A stretch of DNA of 64,000 nucleotides. It comes from Isosphaeraceae bacterium (GTDB lineage Bacteria; Planctomycetota; Planctomycetia; Isosphaerales; Isosphaeraceae). The stretch spans positions 3,793,641 through 3,857,640 of the forward strand of contig BPJS01000001.1 in the NCBI GenBank assembly GCA_026004735.1. The letters run 5' to 3'. Under the pieces are notes generated by a model. It saw only the letters and a program-made list of their open reading frames with translations, was not told where the DNA came from and made no database searches. Position numbers and translations under genes: made by a program. Positions 48,070 through 55,564 of the stretch are shown here, in pieces. Numbering within the stretch: position 1 is the first letter of the stretch; the number at the start of each line of letters is the position of its first letter.

Positions 48070-48158
48070 GCACTCCCGGGAGGCGACGGCCTGAGCGGTT
48101 TTTCCGATCGTTTTGGATATATCGTCAGATGCGCCGGGGCTTCATCAGCCGGAATCGG

Positions 48159-48608
48159 TCAGGAGCGTCCGCGGGACTCGAGCAGGAAAGTGACAGGTCC
48201 GTCGTTGACCAGGGAGACTTCCATGTGGGCTTGGAACACGCCGCGTTCGACGCGCGGACCGTGCCCGGCCAGGGAGTTGCAGAAGCGTTCGTAGAGCGGC
48301 GCAGCCTGGTCGGGGGGAGCGGCGTCGCTGAAGCTCGGCCGGCGGCCTTTTCGGCAATCGGCCAGGAGCGTGAACTGGCTGACGACCAGGACCGAGCCGC
48401 CGACCTCGGTCACGTCGCGGTCGAAGCGGCCGTCCTCGGCGGCAAAGCCACGCAGGCCGGCGACCTTGGCGGCAAGCCAGTCGGCGTCGGCCTCTGAGTC
48501 GCCTTGAGCCACGCCGAGCAGAACCAGCCAGCCCTGTTCGATGGCGCTGACGATTTGGCCGTCGACAGACACGGAGGCCCGGCGGACCCGCTGGATCACG
48601 GCGCGCAT
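48159..48608 (-). CDS. dtd: D-aminoacyl-tRNA deacylase
   Basis: This 149-residue cytoplasmic enzyme hydrolyses D-amino acids mischarged on tRNA. The active-site segments are present: SQFTLLADCRKGRRPSF (~78-94) and VNDGPVTF (~135). Length is exactly that of the Dtd family. It starts 12 bp after the asparagine synthase stop and is probably in the same transcript. Confidence 0.97.
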   Translation of the reverse strand: MRAVIQRVRRASVSVDGQIVSAIEQGWLVLLGVAQGDSEADADWLAAKVAGLRGFAAEDGRFDRDVTEVGGSVLVVSQFTLLADCRKGRRPSFSDAAPPDQAAPLYERFCNSLAGHGPRVERGVFQAHMEVSLVNDGPVTFLLESRGRS

Positions 48609-48620
48609 GACACGGTCGGC

Positions 48621-50633
48621 TCAGGCAACGGCCGCTTCGGGGGTGGGTTCCAGGTCGCGGGTTTTGTACTGAGTCGGAGTGCGGTTGCCGGCAAACTCCG
48701 GCGCGGTCCAGGTCGGCAGTTCGCAGAGTCCGCCGCCGAGAAACAGATGGTGCCAGAGTTGGGTGGCGACGACGCTGGTCAGCCCCATGTCATAGATGAA
48801 GCGGCGTGGGGTCAGCTTGGGCAGGCGGCGGTGCCACTTGACCTCGCGGAGGACGGCCTCGGGCTGGAAGTATCCGGCTTTGCGTAGCGATTCGGGCGAA
48901 AGCAATTGATCGACCCAGGCGGGGCGGTGCGAGCCGAGGAAGGTCGCCCCGCGGTGCGCCTGGAACATCGTCTTGGGACGGTTGGCAATCTGCGGCGGGA
49001 GCGTGCGGGCGGCGACCTGGCGGAGCAGCCATTTGTCGGTGCGGCCGCGGAGCTTGTACTCCGGCGCGATCCGGCTGCAAAACTGGATGACGTCGTCGTC
49101 CAGGAACGGGTAGCGGGTCTCGACCGAGCTGTGCATGGCGATCCGGTCGCCCTTGGAGAGCATCAGCAGACCGGCGAGCATCAGCTTGTAGCCGACGTAG
49201 AGCGACTGGTTGAGAGGTGCCCAGCGGGTGAACCGGTCGTTGGTCAGGTCCAGATCGTCGAACGGCGAGACATCGCCGATCCCCTGCCAGAGCTGTTCGG
49301 TAAAGAGGACCGGACGGACTTGAGCCAGCAGTTCATAGAGGTCCTGCTGCGCGGTGCGGACACCCTTGAAGGCCTCGGAGGGAAAGCGCCGGGAGCGACC
49401 TCCGCCCAGGGAGTCGAGCACCAGACCGAACAAAGCGCGGGGCAGACCGGGTCCGATGCGTTGGATGATCCGATGGCGGGTCTGGGCGGTCTTGAACCAG
49501 ATGTAGCCGGCCAGGGCTTCGTCGGCGCCTTCGCCGGTTAGGGAAACTTTGTAGCCCTGGGAGTGAACTTCGCCAGCCAGCCGCATCAGAGCGGCGCAGG
49601 AGGTGTCCAGGACCGGTCCTTCGGCGGCCACGATCAGTTCCGGGTAGGCGTGGGCCAGCCGGGCCCGGTCCATGGTGACGACCGACAAGGGCGAACCGAG
49701 CGCCTCGGCAGCCTCGGTGGCCGAGCTGCGCTCGTCAGGCCCGGCCCGATCGAAGCTGATCGTGAACGACGGAACCGGCCGACCCATCTGGCGGGTGGCC
49801 AAGCCCAGGACGACCGTCGAATCCAGGCCGCCGGAAATGTAGCTGACGACCGGCACATCACCCCGCAGTCGGCGCTCGACCGAACGCTGAAGCAGGTGCT
49901 GAAGCTCGTCGACCAGCGGCGTTGGGTCGTCCAGGCGAAGTTCTTCGCCCCGGTCCGGAAAGTCGAGATCCCAGTAGACCCGTTTCTCGATCCGCCCGTC
50001 GCGAATTCGCAAAAATTGGCCCGGCGGCAACGAGCGGATGCCTCGGAAAAAGGTTCGCGAGGTGCCCGCGCAGAAGAACGTGAACAAGTGATCAATGCCG
50101 CGGGGGTCGGCCTCGGGCTGGACCAGGCCGGAGGCGAGCAAGGCTTTGATCTCCGAGGCCCAGAGCAGCCAGCCATCGACTTCGGTGTAGTAGAGTGGAC
50201 AGATTCCGACGCGGTCCCGACCGAGTACCAGCGTCCGTTCGCGGCGATCCCAGAGTGAGACCGCGAACTGGCCGCGCGCCTTGTCGAACATGCCCAGGCC
50301 GCGGTCTTCGTAGAGGTGGACCCAGGCCTCGGTATCGCAGCGCGTCGCCAAGCGATGGCCGCGACCGAGCAGTTCAGCGCGAAGCTCGGGATACTCGAAC
50401 AACTCGCCGTTGAAGGCGACCCAGATCGAGCCATCTTCGTTGGAGAGCGGCTGACGGCCGCCGGCCAGGTCGATGATCGACAGCCGCCGGGCGCCCAAGG
50501 CGACGCCGGGTTCTTGGTGGATGTGCTCGTCGTCCGGGCCGCGATGGGCGATCGTTCCGGTCATGGCCCGAAGCCGATCGGTCGGAAACCATCGGGTTCC
50601 GGTCAGATCCAATGCCCCGACGATGCCACACAT
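48621..50633 (-). CDS. asnB: asparagine synthase (glutamine-hydrolysing)
   Basis: This 670-residue protein has an N-terminal class II glutamine amidotransferase domain (Cys2 in MCGIVGAL, RLSIIDLAGGRQPL, AFNGELFEY) and a C-terminal ATP pyrophosphatase domain with SGGLDST near residue 267 and TGEGADEALAGY. Together they amidate aspartate, or an analogous carboxylate, with glutamine-derived ammonia. A secondary-metabolite or surface-polysaccharide amidotransferase role is also possible, since these proteins are often recruited for that. The ATG has GAGGT 9 nt upstream. It heads the asnB-dtd-porin group; a palindromic promoter-like element lies about 190 bp upstream. Confidence 0.94.
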   Translation of the reverse strand: MCGIVGALDLTGTRWFPTDRLRAMTGTIAHRGPDDEHIHQEPGVALGARRLSIIDLAGGRQPLSNEDGSIWVAFNGELFEYPELRAELLGRGHRLATRCDTEAWVHLYEDRGLGMFDKARGQFAVSLWDRRERTLVLGRDRVGICPLYYTEVDGWLLWASEIKALLASGLVQPEADPRGIDHLFTFFCAGTSRTFFRGIRSLPPGQFLRIRDGRIEKRVYWDLDFPDRGEELRLDDPTPLVDELQHLLQRSVERRLRGDVPVVSYISGGLDSTVVLGLATRQMGRPVPSFTISFDRAGPDERSSATEAAEALGSPLSVVTMDRARLAHAYPELIVAAEGPVLDTSCAALMRLAGEVHSQGYKVSLTGEGADEALAGYIWFKTAQTRHRIIQRIGPGLPRALFGLVLDSLGGGRSRRFPSEAFKGVRTAQQDLYELLAQVRPVLFTEQLWQGIGDVSPFDDLDLTNDRFTRWAPLNQSLYVGYKLMLAGLLMLSKGDRIAMHSSVETRYPFLDDDVIQFCSRIAPEYKLRGRTDKWLLRQVAARTLPPQIANRPKTMFQAHRGATFLGSHRPAWVDQLLSPESLRKAGYFQPEAVLREVKWHRRLPKLTPRRFIYDMGLTSVVATQLWHHLFLGGGLCELPTWTAPEFAGNRTPTQYKTRDLEPTPEAAVA

Positions 50634-50935
50634 GCAGGTCTTACCTCGACGCGAGAATCCACCCGGTCATACGGCCGCGGCGACGCGGGTCGGGACACAG
50701 GCCGTCGGAAAGCGGATTAGGTGGTAGGGATCCGCCTCCATTGGCTTGGGCACCGAAGAGCCCTGGCATATCGCCCGGAACGGCTGGGGAGCCGATGGGC
50801 CGCGGCGTCGCAGCGACGCCGTCGGGATTATACCCGACAAAGGGCGTCGATTCGGAGGAGATTGCGGACGCGGCTGGGCGATCGGGGGGGCCGGCAGGGC
50901 TATCGGGGGGCCGAGAGCCGGCGGCCGGGGCCGGC
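50634..50935. other. 302-bp leader region of asnB
   Basis: This holds the palindrome at 50821-50838 and otherwise low-complexity GC-rich sequence. A Pro/Gly-rich open frame on the minus strand (50641-51033) runs through it but is rejected in favour of the small protein at 50936-51079. Confidence 0.45.
50821..50838 (-). promoter_or_regulatory. palindrome around a -10-like box upstream of asnB
   Basis: GTCGGG-ATTATA-CCCGAC is a perfect 6-bp inverted repeat. On the minus strand its centre reads TATAAT, so a repressor dimer bound here would cover the -10 of an asnB-directed promoter. No strong -35 is seen. Confidence 0.45.
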
Positions 50936-51079
50936 TCAGGCATCGCCGCGCCAGCCCCAGTTGGGCAGGCCACGGCGGCGACACGCCCGCCAGTAGGCAA
51001 ACGAGCCGACGACCGTGTAGAGCGCGCTGCCAAGGCGAAAGATCAGGCCGCGTGGCCCGACCGGGACATAAAATGGCAC
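50936..51079 (-). CDS. 47-residue small protein overlapping the nitrilase gene
   Basis: A GTG start at 51079 is preceded by an ideal ribosome site AAGGAG with 7-nt spacing, lying inside the 3' end of the nitrilase gene, and the frame ends with TGA at 50936-50938. The product is basic and aromatic: FYVPVGPRGLIFRLGSALY, then SFAYWRACRRRGLPNW. The central hydrophobic part (LIFRLGSALYTVVGSFAYW) could associate with the membrane. The strong ribosome site and non-random sequence argue that it is real. I do not recognise the family. It would be coupled to nitrilase translation. Confidence 0.6.
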   Translation of the reverse strand: MPFYVPVGPRGLIFRLGSALYTVVGSFAYWRACRRRGLPNWGWRGDA

Positions 51080-51891
51080 GACTTGACTCCTTGAGGCTCG
51101 GGGATTCGAACCGCAGACAGTAGGATTTCTTCGTCGGTACCGGCCCGGATCGGGGCTGATTCGCGGCCGTCGCAGATGCTACTCTGGCCGGCGAACCGAT
51201 CCGGAAGATGCTCGGCGATGAGCATGCCGAGCAAGGGTATGGTGGTGTGGGTGGGGCCGCATTGGTTGGCGAAGACGACAGGGATGCCGAGGTCGTCGGC
51301 GACCTTGGCGGGGATTTCGGCGGACATTGGGCCGACGTGCCCCATGAGCCAGTGGCGGCGCCCGGTGTGGCGGTTGGCGAAATCGGGCCAGGCGGCCGCG
51401 ACGATGGCTAGGTCAATCCGCCGGCGATAGTCGTCCCAGACGCGGCGGTAGATCATATCGGCGCAGATGGCCAGTCCCAGGTTTCCGAATCGGGTAGGGA
51501 CGATCAGGGGCGAGCGGCCAGGGCGGAAGCGAAACCGTTCCCAGAAGACCAGGTGGCGTTTGCGGTACACCTGCACGGAGCCATCGGGCTGGCACAAGGC
51601 GATAGAGTCGTAGAGGTGGCGGCCCTCGCGTTCGACGATGCCGGCGGCGATCGTCATACCCCAGAGCTGGCTCCGGCGGCGGAGATGGGTCAGGGTCCGT
51701 CCTTCGAGGGTCTCGGCGTAGGGGGCGTAGTCAGGCAGGAAGCCGTAGCCGGTATTGAACATTTCGGGCAGGACGGCCAGCCGGGCACCGCCGAGGTGTG
51801 CCTCGCGGAGCAGATGATCGGCCCGTTCCAGGTTCTCCTCGACGGCCAACAACCGGGCGGACATCTGAACCGAAGCGACGACCACTTTCAC
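51043..51891 (-). CDS. nitrilase-family carbon-nitrogen hydrolase
   Basis: This 282-residue protein carries the nitrilase triad: E43 in LPEMFNTGY, K111 in YRKRHLVF and C143 in AICADMIY. It probably hydrolyses an amide or nitrile with a small substrate, in the cytoplasm. I prefer GTG 51891 because GGAGG lies 9 nt upstream; ATG 51909 would add six residues and has a poorer ribosome site. The C-terminal 13 codons overlap the start of the 47-residue small protein. The substrate is not evident. Confidence 0.92.
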   Translation of the reverse strand: MKVVVASVQMSARLLAVEENLERADHLLREAHLGGARLAVLPEMFNTGYGFLPDYAPYAETLEGRTLTHLRRRSQLWGMTIAAGIVEREGRHLYDSIALCQPDGSVQVYRKRHLVFWERFRFRPGRSPLIVPTRFGNLGLAICADMIYRRVWDDYRRRIDLAIVAAAWPDFANRHTGRRHWLMGHVGPMSAEIPAKVADDLGIPVVFANQCGPTHTTIPLLGMLIAEHLPDRFAGQSSICDGRESAPIRAGTDEEILLSAVRIPEPQGVKSCHFMSRSGHAA

Positions 51892-52144
51892 AGCACGAGA
51901 CCTCCGCATCCCTGGGAGGCGACGGCAGGGAGAACCGAACCGGGCAATGGGGTGGGCGTAAGCCGACCGGGTCGTGTGCCGTCCGTTGGGTGTTATCGAC
52001 GGGGCGTCACGACTTCCTGATTCGGAGCAGGCCATTCCGATTGCCGGGACCGGTCTGGTCGTCGTGACCGGAACGGTCCGCACAGATTGGCCGAGTCTGA
52101 GGATGGCGACAGTAGCCGACCGGAGTGATCCTGAACAGGCCAAT

Positions 52145-52633
52145 TCAGGGGTTGCGGTCGGATCGACGGCCGATCCAGTCGAGGAGGCCCTTGCGTCGAG
52201 GTGGAGGAGGAGTCTGGGCCTGGGCGCGGAGGTTCTCGGCCCGTTGGATCAGGTCGCCGGTGGGCGGGTTGGTCGCGGGAGCCATTTCGTAGTAGAACTC
52301 GCGCTCGTCGCGGATCGTCAGGGGGAGGAGGTTTTCGGTGAAAAACTCGGTGAGGAGGTTGTCGTACCAGGGGGCTTTGATCGGCTGGATGATGCGCTGG
52401 GTCTGATAGCCGTCGGCGATCAGGACGATCTCACGGGGGCCGTAGTAGGTAAAGCTGCGAGACTGGGGAGCGGGGCCGAGCTCTTCGCCGTTGACCCAGA
52501 CCTGGGCATGGGGCGGGTTGGTGCGGATCGTATAGCGGCGCTCGACGCAGCCGCAGCTCGCGAGCAGGGCGGCCAGGACCAGGGCGGCCCGCCGGTCAGG
52601 CCAGAAGGGGCGGATTGCGTCCATCGGGTTCAC
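52145..52633 (-). CDS. PEGA-domain lipoprotein
   Basis: This 162-residue protein has a lipoprotein signal (AALVLAALLASC, Cys near residue 27) and a PEGA-type beta domain (YTIRTNPPHAQVWVNGEELG, ~33-52, then VLIADGYQTQRI). PEGA domains mediate surface-layer or cell-envelope protein contacts. The start is GTG 52633 or ATG 52624; the ribosome site GGGAG fits neither perfectly. The C-terminus is basic and Pro-rich. Its exact role is unknown. Confidence 0.8.
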   Translation of the reverse strand: MNPMDAIRPFWPDRRAALVLAALLASCGCVERRYTIRTNPPHAQVWVNGEELGPAPQSRSFTYYGPREIVLIADGYQTQRIIQPIKAPWYDNLLTEFFTENLLPLTIRDEREFYYEMAPATNPPTGDLIQRAENLRAQAQTPPPPRRKGLLDWIGRRSDRNP

Positions 52634-52823
52634 ATACTCCCGGCCCGCCGTGGGGGAACCTGGGTTCGATCGCCGGCGATCCGGCCAGGTGGTTGCGGGA
52701 CAGGGCGCTACGTCGCGGAGCGGACCGGCCGGACGAAACGGAAACTTGATCGTTCCCGAGCGGGGGAGAACCTACGCCGGAGGCCGGTCGGCGCCAAGAC
52801 GGAATCGGCTCCGGGTGCGAAGG

Positions 52824-53342
52824 TCAGGAGGTCGTCTCGATCGGCTGCCAGGGCAGATCGCGATTTTCGCGGGCAGCCATGCGGCTGAGGTGGCGGCGCT
52901 CGGCCAGGCGGTTCTCGAGCTGGAATTCCAGGCGCGTGCTGTTGACGTGGACGACTTCGAGAATCTCCATCACTTCGGCACGCTCGCGATCGTCGTTGAT
53001 CGACCAGATGATGTTGAGGTTTTCCTCGCCGTTGAGGAGCCGGTCCAGAATCGGGCGGAGCAGTTTGGAATCCTGGAATTTGCGGCGGAGGATTCCGAAG
53101 TCAACCTGGTCCAGCTCGATCCAGAATTTGCGTCCGTAGAGGTGTTCGACCCACTTATGCCTCAGGAAGCGGTTCCAGTAGTGGCGAACCCACTCCCGGA
53201 TAGCTTGTTCGCCGAGGTCGTAACCGACTTCCTCGCTGCGATACCACTTGTAACGGTCGGCCTCTTTTTGGCCCTCGACGTAGACGCTGTACTTTTCGTC
53301 GGGGGAATCGAGGTCGATGCTGGTGACAACGTCGGTACACAT
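52824..53342 (-). CDS. unknown 172-residue cytoplasmic protein
   Basis: I do not recognise this protein. It is rich in charged and aromatic residues, has no signal peptide or membrane helix, and looks mainly alpha-helical with beta segments (AIREWVRHYWNRFLRHKWVE, LNIIWSINDDRERAEVMEIL). ATG 53342 is preferred because AGGA lies 9 nt upstream; ATG 53351 lies directly on that site. A possible operator overlaps its upstream promoter region. The high content of Trp, Tyr, Arg and Glu suggests a compact folded protein. Confidence 0.75.
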   Translation of the reverse strand: MCTDVVTSIDLDSPDEKYSVYVEGQKEADRYKWYRSEEVGYDLGEQAIREWVRHYWNRFLRHKWVEHLYGRKFWIELDQVDFGILRRKFQDSKLLRPILDRLLNGEENLNIIWSINDDRERAEVMEILEVVHVNSTRLEFQLENRLAERRHLSRMAARENRDLPWQPIETTS

Positions 53343-53472
53343 CGAGCTCATTCCTGAGCGGGGATACCCGTCCTTGGGCTTTACGACAGGAGCACCGTCT
53401 GCGGGCAGGTTGCAGACGGACAACTCAACGCGCGATCCGGCAGAAGCAGGACAGCGCCGTAAGCCCCGGCTT

Positions 53473-53491
53473 TTGTGCACACAAAGTTTAT
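53473..53491 (-). promoter_or_regulatory. candidate operator and -10 upstream of the 172-residue gene
   Basis: A perfect inverted repeat TTTGTG-CA-CACAAA (53473-53486) abuts a -10-like TAAACT on the minus strand (53486-53491); TTGGTC lies 17 bp upstream as a weak -35. The arrangement suggests repressible transcription of the gene starting at 53342. Confidence 0.4.
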
Positions 53492-53526
53492 GCAAATCAG
53501 GAGCCGAGACCAAGTCCGATCGTGCG

Positions 53527-53546
53527 AAAAAGCGCGAAAGCGGCGC
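53527..53546 (-). terminator. weak terminator-like hairpin after the propeller gene
   Basis: On the minus strand a short GCGC stem with a 7-nt loop is followed by TTTTT. It lies 40 nt after the stop at 53586. The 4-bp stem is weak. Confidence 0.3.
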
Positions 53547-53585
53547 GATGTGATGATTATTGGGAATGGGATCGGGGCGGGAGCG

Positions 53586-55529
53586 TCAGCCGGGGTTGGT
53601 CGGAAACCATTGCAGATTGGTTCCTTGCATCGCGGCGACGCCGCTAGGCGCAGCCGCCAGGGGGCGGAAGGGTCCGGAGCCGACGGCGCGCCACTCGACG
53701 CGGCCATCGAAGCCGATACAGGCCAGTTGGGCGTCGCGGGCCACCAGTTTTCTGAGCGAGCCGGTCGGGTTGCTGATGAGGAGGGAACTGCCGGACTCGG
53801 GTCCGGACTGGAGTTGGAGGAAGCCGCGGGGGTCATAAGCGAGAGCGCGGCCGTCGGGGGCGGTGACGACCAGGAGCTGGCCAATGCGCTGGAGCTGCCA
53901 GGCTTCCCAGGGGGTGGGGGTTTCCCAAAGGACGGTGGCGTCGGGGGCGTGGCCGCGGAGGATCTGGGCGTGGCGGGCCAGGCTGACCCAGGTGGGAGCG
54001 CCGGGTGTCTCGGGTCCGTCGACCACCAGCAAAGGTTCGGGGGGATCTGCCTGGAACTGGCCGGCGGGTTCGCCGGCGGCGTCGATGATCTGGAGCAAGC
54101 CGTCGTCGGTGGTGTAGGCGGTCAGGCCGAGGGGGCCGACGGCCAATTCTTCGACCCCGGTGCGGACGTCGCGGCGCCAGACCCAGCGGCCGGCGAGGGT
54201 GGCGCGGCCGATCCGGTCGCGTTCCTGGACGATGGCCAGACCGTAGCGGTCGGGCCGAGCAATGAGGTGGGAGATCTGGACCAAGTCCAGGTCGGGGTGA
54301 TCGAAGCGGTCAGCGCGGGAGTTGTAGAGGATCAGGTCGCGGTCGGTGCTCAGGAGGATCCAGCCGGGGGCGGTCCGGACGAAGCGGCCGATTCCGCGTA
54401 GTCCGGGAGACTGGGCGATGAGCTGACCGGAGGCGTCGAAGATCCGGAGCCGGTTGTCGCGGAGGGCGACGCCGATGCGGGTCGGGTCGTCGATGACGCC
54501 GAGGACGGCGGCCTGGCCTTCGTCGTCGTCGCGGGCTAGGGGGAGCGACCAGGCGGGGCGGCGGAGGAACTCGGCCAGGGGTGTCGGCCCGGAGCGGCCG
54601 GAGCGGATCCGGTCGGCGATGGCTCCCTCGAAGTCGAGGCAGGCCAGTTCGCCGGTTTCCAGGCCATAGATTAGGAATCGTCCGAGGGGGTCGAATTCGA
54701 GGGCGACGGGTGGTCGGCTCAGACGGGTGCGCCAACGGATGTGGCCGGCGCGATTGAGCAGGACCAGGTCGGCTTCTTGGGTCGCCGCGGCGATCAATCG
54801 GCCGGGGAAGTCGGGGACGGCGTGGATGGCGGTCCCTCCGAGGTGGTAGGAGCCTTCGTTGTGGCCGTTGGCGTCGTAGCGCTGGATGCCGACGTTGAAG
54901 CAACTGGCGAGGATGACCTGGCCGTCGCCGGTCGTTTCAAGGCGGCCGAGGTTGGTTAGGAGGCGCTCGTCCCAGAGGGGGTCGAGGTCGACGCGGGTCG
55001 GCGAGGGTCCTGGGGAGAGGTGGAAGGCCTGGATCATGCCGTATCCGGCAGCCCCGATCAGGACCGGCTGGGCGGGGACGAAGCGGAGCAGAGGAAACGG
55101 CTGGCGTGCGACGGTGCGGCCGACCTGGCGGCCGTCGGCGGTCAGGAGAACGATTTCGCCGGAACGGGTGGTGACGGCGACGAAGCGGCCGTGAGGATCG
55201 AGGTCGAGGGTCAAGGCGCCGGCCGGAGCGGGGCGGTCTTCGACCAGTTCGAGGGACTGGTCCAGGAACAGAAGTCGGGGGCCGCCGACAAGCAGAACGA
55301 CGCGCTGGGCGTTGTCGGCCAGGCGTGCGGCGAGGATCGGCGCGGGGCAGCGGGCGTGGTGGAGTCGGCGGCCGTCGAGGTCGTAAAGATCCAGGAACGG
55401 ACCGTCGTCCCAGGCGAGCAGCCGGCGGGCTTCGCGTGCGAGCTGGAGGCCTCGGAGGGGGGCGTCGGTGAGGGCAGTCCAGCACAGCTCGGCGGCCAGG
55501 CGGGAGCCGGAGGGGGGCGGTGCGCTCAT
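53586..55529 (-). CDS. beta-propeller-like repeat protein of unknown function
   Basis: This 647-residue protein has no signal peptide. Repeating short units of about 40-45 residues, each with two or three beta strands and turns such as FDASGQLIAQ, LLNRAGHIRWR and LDFEGAIADR, indicate a WD40/PQQ-like propeller with perhaps two propeller domains. Cysteines are scattered. It likely acts as a protein-binding scaffold or reporter of another component. It lies 35 bp downstream of the S41 protease stop on the same strand, so cotranscription is likely. No catalytic motif is seen. Confidence 0.75.
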   Translation of the reverse strand: MSAPPPSGSRLAAELCWTALTDAPLRGLQLAREARRLLAWDDGPFLDLYDLDGRRLHHARCPAPILAARLADNAQRVVLLVGGPRLLFLDQSLELVEDRPAPAGALTLDLDPHGRFVAVTTRSGEIVLLTADGRQVGRTVARQPFPLLRFVPAQPVLIGAAGYGMIQAFHLSPGPSPTRVDLDPLWDERLLTNLGRLETTGDGQVILASCFNVGIQRYDANGHNEGSYHLGGTAIHAVPDFPGRLIAAATQEADLVLLNRAGHIRWRTRLSRPPVALEFDPLGRFLIYGLETGELACLDFEGAIADRIRSGRSGPTPLAEFLRRPAWSLPLARDDDEGQAAVLGVIDDPTRIGVALRDNRLRIFDASGQLIAQSPGLRGIGRFVRTAPGWILLSTDRDLILYNSRADRFDHPDLDLVQISHLIARPDRYGLAIVQERDRIGRATLAGRWVWRRDVRTGVEELAVGPLGLTAYTTDDGLLQIIDAAGEPAGQFQADPPEPLLVVDGPETPGAPTWVSLARHAQILRGHAPDATVLWETPTPWEAWQLQRIGQLLVVTAPDGRALAYDPRGFLQLQSGPESGSSLLISNPTGSLRKLVARDAQLACIGFDGRVEWRAVGSGPFRPLAAAPSGVAAMQGTNLQWFPTNPG

Positions 55530-55564
55530 GATCGCTTCAGGCTAACGGTTGGAGGCCGGCGGCG

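Noticed and set aside
50641-51033. 130-codon Pro/Gly-rich frame upstream of asnB
   Set aside because: Low-complexity composition; an overlapping frame (50936-51079) has a far better ribosome site and protein-like sequence.
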